This document shows, one piece after another, positions 43,579-53,448 of a DNA stretch of 64,000 nt. The stretch is from contig OZ251230.1 of NCBI GenBank assembly GCA_965240325.2, positions 2,108,001 to 2,172,000 on the forward strand. The letters run 5' to 3'. Position 1 is the stretch's first letter. The number at the start of each line of letters is the position of its first letter. Source of the DNA: Rebecca billardiae RCC1528. Taxonomy: Eukaryota > Haptophyta. A program made the position numbers and the translations under genes. Under the pieces are notes generated by a model, which ran no database searches, had not been told where the DNA came from, and worked only from the letters and a program-made list of their open reading frames with translations.

Positions 43579-44239
43579 TCACTTGTACTTCGGGCCGTAG
43601 TCGATCACAGGGCCACCCTCGCAGAGGTAATTGAACCTGGGGAGCGCAGCGGGAAGCACGGGGGTGCGGCTGTCAAGCAGGGCATGAGCACGATAATGCA
43701 GGCCGCGACTACCGCGAATGCGCAGGCCCGCACCACTCGACGCCTGCCGTCTTCCCAGTCTTGACGTACTTGGCACCTGGGCAGATGGGAGTACCCTCAG
43801 GAATCGCGGTGCCATCGCCATAGGAGGGATACACAGAGCTGTCGTTCGTGCCGAAGCAGCTCGAGCCGATGTGGACGCCATGCTTCTCAGCCGCGTGGAT
43901 CACGCCCTTCGGCAGACAAACCATCGAGCACGTGTTCTCCAGCGTGCCCTTCTGCAGTGACCCTTCGGGCAAGCCTGCGGGGGCGAGGGAGTACGCGTCG
44001 AAGATCGTCGTGCCCGGCCGCGGAGCACACGACACGTCGCCAGGCCACACGGGCGCGTCGCCGTCATCCGAGGTGAACATTGCGGCGAAGGACGATGGGG
44101 ACGCGCCTGTGTTGTCGGACGTGATTGCCGCGCTCCGCCGCTTTAGTATTCGGCAGCCGTTGCGATCGGTCCGATGCGCACCCGCTTGCTTCTTGAATCT
44201 TGATTCCAGTTCCACGTCACCGAATGTCATCGTATCCAT
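43579..44239 (-). CDS. Cys-rich hypothetical protein, two exons
   Basis: Exon 1 ends at 43734; intron 43637-43733 (GTGCGG...CCCCAG, phase 2); exon 2 43636-43579 encodes FNYLCEGGPVIDYGPKYK. The model gives about 187 aa from ATG 44239 (MDTMTFGDVELESRFKK); the frame is open to 44563 but that part looks non-coding. The C-terminal half is compact: NTCSMVCLPKGVIHAAEKHG, GSSCFGTNDSSVYPSYGDGT and PICPGAKYVKTGKTAGVEW. Regular Cys and Gly spacing suggests a small disulfide-bonded or metal-binding domain. No signal peptide is seen at this start, so an upstream exon may be missing. Family not recognised. Confidence 0.5.
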
Positions 44240-45111
44240 ACTACTGCGCGGTACAATTGTTGATTCAATGATTCTCCACGTGGCCAGCGCGACAGTCAGA
44301 TATTGAGGGAGATTGCGAGCGGCAGATGTAGTAGCAGTTTTCCGCCAGCAAACGAATTCCCGCGGTCCTGGATTGGCCGTCCTGGATTGTAAGCACCCCG
44401 ACGTCGTCTGCCCACGGACGGAGTTACGTCCATCGACACGAACGGCGGCTTGCGCGTCGGGGCTGGGCGCCACTCGCGGCCCGGCTCTGTCATACGTCAT
44501 CAGACACGCGTACGACTGCACCGCTGGAGTGCGGAACGGCCCGCAGAGTTGTCTGCCGTTCACAACCGTAGTTAAGGTACAGACAAGTCACGTAGGGGGA
44601 CACTTCCGGTACGGTGCGTCGCGATTCGGCGGGGGGCGGGCAGTGCAGATAGCAAGCGGCCGTACTGGACAGAGGGGTTGGGGCGGTGCAGCTCTGTGAT
44701 CCGAACCAGGAGTTCGGTGGAGGGTGCACGGCGTGATCCCGGGTGTGCCCTCTGGCCAACTCTTCGCGCCTGCGTCACGAGGCCGACACCCACGCTCACG
44801 CTGAATGGCGTTCGAAGCCATCGAGGTGCCCCATTTGTGATGGTGAGTAACGTCCTGTCACAGGCGGTGCCGCTGCTGGCCGGATCGGAAGCACAACAGT
44901 TAGAGCCAGGACCAGCTGGCGGCAGCTGTTGCGTGCGGCGCCACTTAACTAAGTGACTAATTGTCAACTGCGCGCACAAGCAACTTAAGGTTTAGCCAGC
45001 CTGTGACTGAATCATGCTGTATTGATTGAATGGCACATGGCAGTGTTCGAACGCCACGATACTGTAGTGATGATCAGACGACATCTGAGCAGTCAAAGTC
45101 GCGTGGACATG

Positions 45112-45112
<1 letters not shown>

Positions 45113-45151
<39 letters not shown>

Positions 45152-45167
45152 CACACACACGTACACA

Positions 45168-45209
<42 letters not shown>

Positions 45210-45213
45210 CACA

Positions 45214-45280
<67 letters not shown>
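45113..45280. repeat. (CA)n microsatellite, interrupted
   Basis: CA dinucleotide run with a few GT or CGTA interruptions; potential Z-DNA. Confidence 0.95.
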
Positions 45281-45281
<1 letters not shown>

Positions 45282-45769
45282 TGCATACACACATTCATAT
45301 GTGGCGGGGTTATTGGTACAGTAACTGATTGTCTTTTAAGAGGACGACGACAAGAACGCCGGGCGCCAGGAGGCAGGAGTGGCCGCCAGCGCAGCACATC
45401 AGCTCCATATATCGCCCTCTACCGGACCATTGCCTCATTCATTTAGACATCAAAGAGCTGCTCCCTGACAAACAGTCCGCCCGGGTTCATTCTGTCTGCC
45501 GGAAAGATCTCCGGGGCCCGGGCCGCATCATCGGCTTCTCGCCCGCCGTCTCGGATAGATTATATTTGACGATGGCCATCATCCAGCCAAGTGCGACGTG
45601 TCCTGCGGCTACGGCTCACGCATGCGGGCCTGGCGCGTCGAGTGCTGACGATCGACCACGACCACGACAACTACGACTGATGATTATCGTCGTCGTCACC
45701 GCCAGCGCACATATTAATATCTTATTATTATTATTTTGGCTGACGACTCACGACACTACGACTGTCGTA

Positions 45770-45949
<180 letters not shown>

Positions 45950-46054
45950 ATGATATATATATGGTAACATTATCTTAATAATCGCCAGGTACTCGGCGCG
46001 CATATATATATTATTCAATGATGGGCTGATGCCTGCCGATGGCGGTCGACAATG

Positions 46055-46290
46055 GTATAGTTTACTAAGAACAAGAGACGCACTACACATCAGCTCAGGC
46101 AGGCGAGATTGACGCCCGCCAACTGTCACCGCGGCCCATGAAGCCGTCGGCCGATTCAGGTAGCGCCGCCGGAAAAAGTCGTTCAGCCGTAGTCCGCCTG
46201 CGGGGCCTGGATGAGGGCTGCGGCCGCCTCGCGGCGCGCCAGCGCCCGTCGTCCTCGCCCCACCGTCGTCCACAAAACGTCGTCGTCCGA
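46055..46290 (+). mobile_element. MITE-family copy, 5' two thirds
   Basis: Starts TATAGTTTACTAAGAACAAG (two changes from the family end) and follows the 35694 copy through GGCCTGGATGAGGGCTGCGG to CACCGTCGTCCAC, with small insertions. The right terminal repeat is not found. Confidence 0.75.
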
Positions 46291-46579
46291 ACTCGCCGAC
46301 TGGGCGCCGATGCGACCGTCAGTAGTTACGCGTAGTAATCTATCGATATATATATATGTGTGTGTGTGTGTATAATTAATAATTCGGTGACGAGCGCGAA
46401 TAATTCTGCTGAGGACGAGTATTCTGTGACTGCGGATGTGTATATGATGTTAGTGACTGCAAGCGGCGGCGACTGATTCGCAGTCATTATAATTGGCACA
46501 GTAGCGCGCCTGACGATGAGTGATGGCGCCCAAGCGGTAAGCTCGCAGACTCCGCATCGCGGGCCATTGGTCGCACAGT

Positions 46580-48304
46580 TCAGCCGCTGCTGTTGATCTC
46601 TCCCATGCGGCGAGTGTAAGGCGCGAAGAGCAGAGACGTGGCGATGCCGACAGTCGCGCAGCAGCTCGCGACAGCGAAGACGCGCCGGAAGCACTGCGGC
46701 CCAACGCAGTCATCGGAGCCCTCCTCGGTCACGGCCTCGTAGAGCAGAGCGCCTGTCGAATTGTACGCTAGCCCAGCCATGCCAGCCGTGACCGCAATCA
46801 GCCCGAACATCGTGCCGAAGTTCTCGATCGGGTAGTTCTCCGCAAGGATGGCCTGCGCTGCGACCCATGTCGTGCCGTAGGCCATCGACGAGACGAGCAC
46901 GAGCGTGTACACGGGCCACAGCTTCGGCTCGCCGTCTAGCCCACGAAGGCCGTACGTGGCTGAGGCGCAGGCGTACACAAGCGCAAAGAGGAGCAGCGCA
47001 TACGTCAGCCAGTGGCCGCGGCGAGCGAGCGGAAACTTGTTGCTGAGCAGTCCGAAGATGAAGCGGCCGCCGGCGTTCCCGATCGGGAAGAGCGACGTGA
47101 CGATCGACGCTTCCGTCACCGTGCCACCCGCGCTGGCCACAAACGCGCTCGTCGAGTTGATCACGAAGAGGCCTGAGCCGAACGCGACAAAGAGCGTGAG
47201 CTCGAGCAGCCAGAAGTCCGCGTGCATGCACACGTTCGCGAGGTGTGCGAGGGATGTCAGCTCATCGCGCAGTGCCACGGCGATCGGCACGTCGTGCTCG
47301 TCGTCATCGTGCTCCGCCTGTGCGTCCACAAAGTGCGTGTGCGAATCATCCGCCGCCTCCACGCTCGCGCCTGCCTCGGGAGCCGCTCCGGCGGCCGGCA
47401 GACCTCGAGCAAACGAGCTGGTCTGGCTGCCTTCACGCGAGTGGCTCCGCGAAGGCGTAAGGGACGCCTGCGGCGTGTGTTCGAGCGGCGAGGCCACGTC
47501 CTCAAAGTGCTCGCGGTGATAGTCCTCGATGAGGTGGCCGGGGTGTGGGTTTCCACCCGCGCGCGACATGAGGACCATGCCGCCGGTCCCCACGACGACC
47601 ATCCCGATGACCGCCCACGTGAAGAAGAAGTGGCTCAACACGCGGCCATCGTGCGACAACCCCGGGTACGTAGACGCGACGAGCAGCGAGCTCAGGCCGA
47701 AGCAGGTCGAGTGCGCGGCGATCACGCGTGCGCGGTTGACGAGCTTAGAGCGCTTCACGTTGGTGCCAAACGCACCGACGTTGATGAACGAGGCGGCCAT
47801 CCCTGTCACAAAGAAGCACACGGCGAGTATCGCCTCCGACGAGGTGTTCGAATCGGACCCCGCGTCGCGCAGACGGTTGTGCCCCTCCACGTGCAACATG
47901 GTCACTGCGACGGCACCGTTGCCCACGGCGACGAAGATTGTTGCCATGATGATTGTCAGCGGTGTGCCGAACGTGTCAAAGAAGGTGCCGGAGACCGGCT
48001 GCGCAAGGTACAGGCCAAAGTCATACGCGACGCCAAGAAGAGCCATTCTCGTCTGCGACAGGCCAAGCGTGTGCTTCAGGTCCTCCGCATACACACCAAA
48101 CGCGTACGGCGCGCCCGCGATCAGTGACATGCACATGCCCGCAAGCAACCCGATGAGCGGCACGCCCTGGATGTTGTGCTCGTGGTGATGCGCGTGCTCG
48201 GCGCCTGGTTCGACGCCGTTATCGCTTGGGCGCTCATGCCGTGGACGCAGGGCCGCACGGTCGTCCTCGGCGGCGGGCGCCGCAGCGCCTTCCGCCGTGG
48301 CCAT
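46580..48304 (-). CDS. Major facilitator superfamily transporter (nodulin-like/MCH1-type)
   Basis: 574 aa from ATG 48304. The cytosolic N-terminus has a His cluster (EHAHHHEHN). Twelve hydrophobic segments fall in two groups of six around a ~150-residue polar loop (about 225-375, rich in Ser, Asp and His). First half: GVPLIGLLAGMCMSLIAGAP, YAFGVYAEDLKHTLGLSQ, LLGVAYDFGLYLAQPVSGTF. Second half: FVINSTSAFVASAGG, SLFPIGNAGGRFIFGLLSNK (the family GR-x-x-G-x-L signature), YGTTWVAAQAILAENY. The GVYxxxLKxxLGLSQ and NxGGRxxxGxLSD patterns fit the nodulin-like/MCH1 branch. Substrate unknown; monocarboxylate or organic solute transport is inference. Upstream in-frame sequence to 48604 is Arg-rich and probably untranslated. 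Confidence 0.9.
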   Translation of the reverse strand: MATAEGAAAPAAEDDRAALRPRHERPSDNGVEPGAEHAHHHEHNIQGVPLIGLLAGMCMSLIAGAPYAFGVYAEDLKHTLGLSQTRMALLGVAYDFGLYLAQPVSGTFFDTFGTPLTIIMATIFVAVGNGAVAVTMLHVEGHNRLRDAGSDSNTSSEAILAVCFFVTGMAASFINVGAFGTNVKRSKLVNRARVIAAHSTCFGLSSLLVASTYPGLSHDGRVLSHFFFTWAVIGMVVVGTGGMVLMSRAGGNPHPGHLIEDYHREHFEDVASPLEHTPQASLTPSRSHSREGSQTSSFARGLPAAGAAPEAGASVEAADDSHTHFVDAQAEHDDDEHDVPIAVALRDELTSLAHLANVCMHADFWLLELTLFVAFGSGLFVINSTSAFVASAGGTVTEASIVTSLFPIGNAGGRFIFGLLSNKFPLARRGHWLTYALLLFALVYACASATYGLRGLDGEPKLWPVYTLVLVSSMAYGTTWVAAQAILAENYPIENFGTMFGLIAVTAGMAGLAYNSTGALLYEAVTEEGSDDCVGPQCFRRVFAVASCCATVGIATSLLFAPYTRRMGEINSSG

Positions 48305-49182
48305 GCCTGCTGTCGGGTTTTCGGCGGCAAGGAGCCTCGCGCGGTCGCGCCTCCGCCGTCCTCGTGCTTGAGTCTGAACCGTCGAACCGACTTCGAACTC
48401 ACCCGCACGGGCACGGCCGCCACCGGCGACGAGGCCGCGCGCGGCTCGCGCCGCGCACGTTGCCCGGCGTCGTTGCCAGGCTCGTTGGCCCCGGCCCGGC
48501 GGCACGCAGCTTCTAATTGTAGATAGTCTGCTCGTACAACTTATAATAGCTCTGCGCTTGATCACTGATGCTGCATCAGAGCTGGTCACCGTCACCGATT
48601 TCATCGGCCGAGAATGAGCAACTCACTCATCAGACTCATCAGCAAAGGGCGCCGTACGGACTACGCCGTCGGAGTACGCGGGCAGCAGTCACCGGGCTGG
48701 CGCCACCGCGCCATGCGGCTGATGCGGCAGCCGGCATGCCGCGGGCCGGGCCCGGGAGTGCCACTGAGACCATCACGGACATTACGCGGTCCGACCCGGG
48801 TCGGACGGTTAAGTGGCCGGATCAGCGGCGGCATAAATCGCGGCGGTCATAGTAATTAGTATATATCATCAGTATACTTCCGAGTAGACCGACCGTTGGT
48901 GACTCACTGTCGTAGTGCCAAGTCACTGCACCTAAGTCGGCTCCGGGAGTCGGAGTCGGAGACTGGAGAGCGCCCGCGTGATATTAGACGCGCGCGGTCC
49001 AACCACTCCTGACTCCAACCTGAACTCCGCTCACCGCTGTCACGGATTGATTGGTTGCAGCCAGCTGCCGGGTATCCGACCTGAAGGATCTCAAGACGTC
49101 GAAGCCCCTCACTCACCACAGCGACTTGACTGCTGCGCGTGTCCGAACGGAAGACGGGAAGTGAACCACGCCATCTCCGCCG
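48305..49182. other. intergenic, no gene seen
   Basis: 5' flank of the MFS gene, then AT-richer DNA. No motif recognised. Confidence 0.45.
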
Positions 49183-49461
49183 TTGCTTCCGAGACGCGCG
49201 CGCGCTCAAGGCCCTCGTCCTCACTCGTCCTCAATCAGCCTCGAGGGGGCCTCGGCCGAGGTGATGATGTTTGAGGACCCCAAGAACCCACCGTCTCGCG
49301 CTCGCTCACCCAGGAGGAGTCCCTCGAGCGCATCGCTCAACTCCAAGTTGAACATCATATTTGATATCAACGAATCCATTTTTGGCACGCCCTCGCGGAC
49401 GCGCGCGCGGCGTGGCCTGGATTTCGAGCCGGCTTCCGCCATCGGCACGCCCAAGAAGTAG
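49183..49461 (+). CDS. Small Ser/Arg-rich protein or terminal exon
   Basis: The coding-like part is 49226-49461: SLEGASAEVMMFEDPKNPPS, RARSPRRSPSSASLN, then KLNIIFDINESIFGTPSRTR, ending ASAIGTPKK. Several SP/TP sites could be cyclin-kinase targets. It may be a 66-aa protein starting at ATG 49263 or 49266, or the last exon of a gene whose upstream exons were not found. The apparent upstream start at 49183 is weak. Convergent with the lumen-protein gene, whose stop lies 67 bp away. Confidence 0.4.
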   Translation: MLPRRARAQGPRPHSSSISLEGASAEVMMFEDPKNPPSRARSPRRSPSSASLNSKLNIIFDINESIFGTPSRTRARRGLDFEPASAIGTPKK

Positions 49462-49471
49462 GAACCAATCA

Positions 49472-49528
49472 TTCCACTCCCCTCTTTCCCCTCTCCCTTC
49501 CCCCTTCCCCTTCCCCCTTCCCTTCCCG
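49472..49528. repeat. Polypyrimidine tract between convergent genes
   Basis: Nearly pure C/T on the plus strand with CCCTTCCC-type units, between the stops of the two convergent genes. Mirror symmetry could allow H-DNA. Confidence 0.8.
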
Positions 49529-50230
49529 TCATCCGGCGGCCGGCAGCCCGAGCTTCGCGGCCTCCGCCTCCCGTAGGTCTGCCATCGGCGCCAACTTGGT
49601 GTACTCCTCGACAAGCGTCTCGATGCGCGTGGACAGCTCCAACGCCTTGTCCTTGTCCCCGCGCTTGGCGGCCTTGTCGATGCCCTTGAATGTTTGGAGC
49701 ACGTCGTCAGCGAGCGCCTCGGCCTTCGGAGCGTTCGCGCCGAGCCGCGGCGCAAGAGGCTGTAGCACGTCCTTGCGCAGGAAGGTGTCGTACAGGCGCG
49801 CCATGTTCTCCACCTCCTGCCAACGCTCGGCTTGGATCATCCCACGCAGCAGCGTGATGCTCTCGCCTCCAATCTCAGCGCGCAGTATGCGAAAAATGGC
49901 CTGAATCTCTCGAGGTCCCGCCATCTTTACGTACATCACATTGATCTTCTGGTCGCTGGCGGCGTGCGCGGCGCGTGGTGACATGACGAGCGTCTGCACT
50001 AGCGCCGCCGCCATCGGCACGCATGCCGTATACGCGCCCTGCAGCACTTCACGCCGCTTCCCCACAGATGCGAACGCCGTGGGCACCCGGCCGATACTAG
50101 TGGACGGAGTGCGATGCGGTGGGCTCGCCTGGATGCCACTGGCTAGTGCGGTCAGGACAGCCACGGCGTATGACCGACGGCTTCGACTTGAGCCTGGCTT
50201 GCAAGTGGGCGCGAACGCCATCGTCGTCAT
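49529..50230 (-). CDS. Plastid thylakoid-lumen protein, PsbQ/Psb31-like helical fold
   Basis: 233 aa from ATG 50230 (or 50221). The N-terminus has an ER-type hydrophobic start (SYAVAVLTALASGIQASPP), then a Ser/Thr/Arg transit-like stretch. A second, Tat-like signal follows: RREVLQGAYTACVPMAAALVQTL ending in the AHA cleavage site (PRAAHAAS). This tripartite order fits import into the lumen of a secondary plastid. The mature ~140 residues are helical: REIQAIFRILRAEIGGESIT, WQEVENMARLYDTFLRKDVL, ADDVLQTFKGIDKAAKRGDK, LSTRIETLVEEYTKL. Four amphipathic helices of this length recall PsbQ and Psb31 oxygen-evolving-complex subunits. Exact identity is uncertain. Confidence 0.7.
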   Translation of the reverse strand: MTTMAFAPTCKPGSSRSRRSYAVAVLTALASGIQASPPHRTPSTSIGRVPTAFASVGKRREVLQGAYTACVPMAAALVQTLVMSPRAAHAASDQKINVMYVKMAGPREIQAIFRILRAEIGGESITLLRGMIQAERWQEVENMARLYDTFLRKDVLQPLAPRLGANAPKAEALADDVLQTFKGIDKAAKRGDKDKALELSTRIETLVEEYTKLAPMADLREAEAAKLGLPAAG

Positions 50231-50463
50231 CGGCCGATGCCCGAAGTAAAACAAATAAACTGTATGGATACGCGATGTACAATGTATCATGATACATCGC
50301 GTACGGTTCGTGACGATGGTGATGAGTTAGACGACAATTACACTGGCGCCGAGTGGGGTATTTCCGAGACTGGCAGCTCAATGCTATTGTAGAGGCTTCG
50401 GATCGAGCGGTGCGACTGAGTATCAGTAAGTTAGTCGTCTAGCATTGACGGCTCCGGCTTCGG

Positions 50464-51419
50464 TTGACCCCTGCCAGTCCGGTCATAGAAACCGGGCGTA
50501 CCGAAAATGAAAACGACCTTCGCGAGGTCGCACGGAGGCGGTCGAAGGCTTGCTGGACTCGGGTTGGCGAGCTGAGCGCGAATCCGCACCGTTTGCCGCG
50601 ATCGCTTGTTTTTACACGGCGCCAGAGCCCGATTTTCACCATTTCTACTGGGAGTCCGGGTACTTTTTTATTGGCCTTTTGCCCACTATGGTGGTGCGGG
50701 CGCGGGTCGCGTTGGACGTGCCCATCGTGTTCGACACCGACGTCTCGGACGAACAGCTGGGAGGTAATCTTGGCGACCGCGATGCCGAGCACCTCTTTGC
50801 GGTCGCGCGTGACCTGGAGATCGTGCACACGGTGTCTGACACGACCTCGTCAGTGCACCACGGTCGGTGCAAGCCTCTCTGCACGTTGCGCCGTCTCCGG
50901 ACCTCTGCAATCAGATCAAGGTGAACATGTCGAGGACGCACAACACGATGGAGCGGATGCTTTTCCATCTCGTCGTCGATATGCTCAGGCCTCTCTGTCT
51001 GGACGAGTACTTTGTGATCCTTACGCGCTCGACACTGCAAGTCGCGACGAGGGCGACTCACGAGCCCGAGACAAGCAGCAAGCGGCAGAAGGAGGCGGAC
51101 GGGCAGTGGTGGACGATGGGGGGGCGAGTCTGATTTCAAGCGATACGCGCGCATGGATCTTGACCGGCGCTCGCGCGAGCTGGGCACCGGCGAGATCGAG
51201 AGCGACACGATCGTCCGCGGCGTTGTCGTGCTCACGCCCGTGCAACCGATCACGCCTGACTTTCAGCGGCGCCCCAGCACGCGGCACGAGGCGGAGGCAC
51301 GCGGCAGCGGCGGCGGAGCGGCCGCGTCTGGCGGTGTACCAGCTGAGAGAAGAGCGCGGCACAATGCTATGCGCGCGCAGCTGACCAACCAGAGCGCGCT
51401 CGCAAGTGCGGGGCGGTGA
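50464..51419 (+). pseudogene. Frame-broken coding region, unrecognised
   Basis: Three successive frames look coding. 50550-50870: APEPDFHHFYWESGYFFIGL and VALDVPIVFDTDVSDEQLGG. 50867-51130: TMERMLFHLVVDMLRPLCLD. 51127-51419: RMDLDRRSRELGTGEIESDT and VVVLTPVQPITPD. The second and third are offset exactly at a run of seven G (51118-51124); one G fewer would join them. The first and second meet near 50868 without a GT-AG pair. So either indels (assembly or real) or decay. Composition is less GC-rich than other genes. No family recognised. Confidence 0.35.
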
Positions 51420-52230
51420 GCTGCCGTGAGGCGTGACATGGTCATGGCGTGCGTATCACGTCGATGCATGAATGGAATACAAGTTCCGTCAGAAATACCC
51501 GCGTCAATATGCATTTACCCATGTTTCGGATTTCGGTCAGATTTCTGTATGTGTCACTTATAAAAATTGAGCCTGAAACATATTGGGAGGTGGGTGTATG
51601 CTCAATGTCGCTTTGAAGTCATCAATCCGGGGTCGGGAGGGACCCGGCTATATGGTCCGCTCGAGTGACTTCGACTCGGTTCTCAGAATGCCCGCCACTG
51701 GCAGGGGTCAACCGAATCCGGAGCCTGACACGGTCGATCAGAAGCTCGCGCGCGCAAAATATATGTACCGGCGACACTCGACGTTGAGCACCGACGAGTC
51801 CTCCCGAGCCCGGTGAGAGCGACAACCACAGTGGCGCGCGCCGCAGCATCTAGCTCGCTCGCCGAGTAGGGCGCACGTAAACACAGTGCGGCGCGTGGAC
51901 GAGCCACGAGGCGCGCGCGTCCCTCGTTGGGACGTGCAGATGGCGCGAGCCTCTCGCGCCTCAGCCAGATCCGAGCAGCACCGTGCCGCACGCCGCCGTC
52001 GATGGCTGGCAGCCGGCGGGCGGGTGGAAGTCAGCGGTGCCGCCCGGGTGGCCGCGGCGCTGGCCCATGCCTGCGCCTGCTGCCACTTCTGTCACAGGGT
52101 GTGCTGGGTGCATCTGTGCTCGCCAGGTGACGCCGTTAGCCTGTTGCACGCTCCTTCGATCGGGCGCACCTCCGTTGGCTGTGCGCCGTAGCGTGTAGTG
52201 AGAACCACGAGGACGAGCGCCGTCACCAGC
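51420..52230. other. intergenic, no gene seen
   Basis: Short AT-rich part at 51500-51600, then GC-rich 3' flank of the scramblase gene. No motif recognised. Confidence 0.45.
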
Positions 52231-53448
52231 TTACTCGAAGTAGAGCTGGTTGATGAGCACGGCGGTCGCGAGGAAGACGGCGGTCATCTCGTGTGACACC
52301 TTGGTCGGCATCAGCAGCTTGAACGTCTCCGCGTCCGTCATCGCGTCCATGCCCGGGTCCGGGAAGAACCGCTCGATCGATCCGAGCTTGTCGTCCTTGC
52401 CGTCCTTGTAGATGTTGAACGGCACCTCGCACCCGATAATGCAGCACTGCGTCGCCGTGCACGCGCACGGGCAGCACTTGAGGCTGCCCGAGCAGCAGTT
52501 GGGCACGGTGCCGCAGCAGCACGTCGGCTGCAATGCGCCGCGCCGGGCCGAGGCGGGCGGAGGGAGCGGAGGGGGCGTGAGCGGCGCACTCGTGGGGTCG
52601 CGCGCGTGCCGCCCACCCTCGCGCTCGCGCGCGTTCGCTCCACGCCGCGCGCGTGCGTGCCGCGCACCATCGAGATCTCGTATTCCACCTTGTCCTCCGC
52701 GTTGTACAGGTTGAAGTTGGGCGCGAGGCAGTAGCAGGACTCCTTCGCGCTGCCGAGCTTCACCTCGTTCTGCACGTCCTCGACGATCACCTCCTGCCGG
52801 CAGCAGCACTTGCAGCAGCCTGCCGGCATGCGGAACGGGCGGCGCACGTTCATGATCGCCGCGCCCCCTGGCTCCGCGCCCCAGTAGAAGGTCGTGTTCC
52901 ACGGCCGCGAGCCGCAGCAGAGCCTGTGGGGGCGCGGCGGCGGGGCGCGAGGCAGGGAGCGGCAGGCGCACGGCGCGAGCGATGAGCCGTCGCGCGCAGA
53001 GAGGTGGCGTGTGTGATATACCTCGCGCGGCACGCCAACCGTACGCGCGCGCTGCAGACTGGCCCACGAGGCGAGCGCGCGTGCGCAGGCGGCAGTTGTG
53101 CTCGCCCAGCATCGTGCTCGTCTTTTGCCGCGCGCGCGCACAGGGCGTGCACGTCGAGCACCGCGCGCGCGCGAGCGCGTACAGGCGAGCGATGCAGTTA
53201 GAGTCCTCCTGCACGTGCAGGAAGTTGCCGGAGTCCGCCACCTCCATGGACACCTTGAACTCCGACTCCGCCTCGCACAGGAAGCAGTCCTGCACGCAGT
53301 TCTTCTTCGCCTGCTTCAGGTAGAGCTCGTCCTGCTTCTCGAACACGCGGATCATCTCCTTCGGGTCGACGTCGGCGTCCGCGCCCGAGTTCTTGGCCTT
53401 GTCGGCGAGCAGCTCGCCCTCAGTCGGCATACCGCAAATGTTCCCCAT
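52231..53448 (-). CDS. Phospholipid scramblase paralog A, three exons
   Basis: 272 aa; exons 53448-53183, 52923-52668 and 52527-52231; introns 52924-53182 (GTACGC...CCACAG, 259 bp, phase 2) and 52528-52667 (GTGCGC...TTGCAG, phase 0); the total is an exact multiple of three. MGNICG offers Gly2 for myristoylation and Cys5 for palmitoylation. Then EMIRVFEKQDELYLKQAKKN, a Cys pair region CFLCEAESEF, and FLHVQEDSNCIARL | LCCGSRPWNTTFYW. Next come RRPFRMPAGCCKCCCRQEVIVED, PTCCCGTVPNCC and PFNIYKDGKDDKLG; it ends AVFLATAVLINQLYFE, matching the C-terminal helix of scramblases. The family moves lipids between leaflets in response to Ca2+. The Asp-rich Ca site is not obvious. ATG 53448 chosen because MGNIC is shared with paralog B. 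Confidence 0.83.
   Translation of the reverse strand: MGNICGMPTEGELLADKAKNSGADADVDPKEMIRVFEKQDELYLKQAKKNCVQDCFLCEAESEFKVSMEVADSGNFLHVQEDSNCIARLYALARARCSTCTPCARARQKTSTMLGEHNCRLRTRARLVGQSAARAYGWRAARGISHTPPLCARRLIARAVRLPLPASRPAAAPPQALLRLAAVEHDLLLGRGARGRGDHERAPPVPHAGRLLQVLLPAGGDRRGRAERGEARQREGVLLLPRAQLQPVQRGGQGGIRDLDGARHARARRGANAREREGGRHARDPTSAPLTPPPLPPPASARRGALQPTCCCGTVPNCCSGSLKCCPCACTATQCCIIGCEVPFNIYKDGKDDKLGSIERFFPDPGMDAMTDAETFKLLMPTKVSHEMTAVFLATAVLINQLYFE

Noticed and set aside
45022-45446. Frames translating to His-Thr or Cys-Val repeats
   Set aside because: Translation of a CA/GT microsatellite.
50267-50302. Short palindrome (CGCGATGTA...TACATCGCG) near the lumen-protein start
   Set aside because: Arms of about 10 bp are within chance expectation; no related copy seen.
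51583-52191. Short plus-strand frames of 77 and 101 codons
   Set aside because: No support from composition, motifs or splice context.
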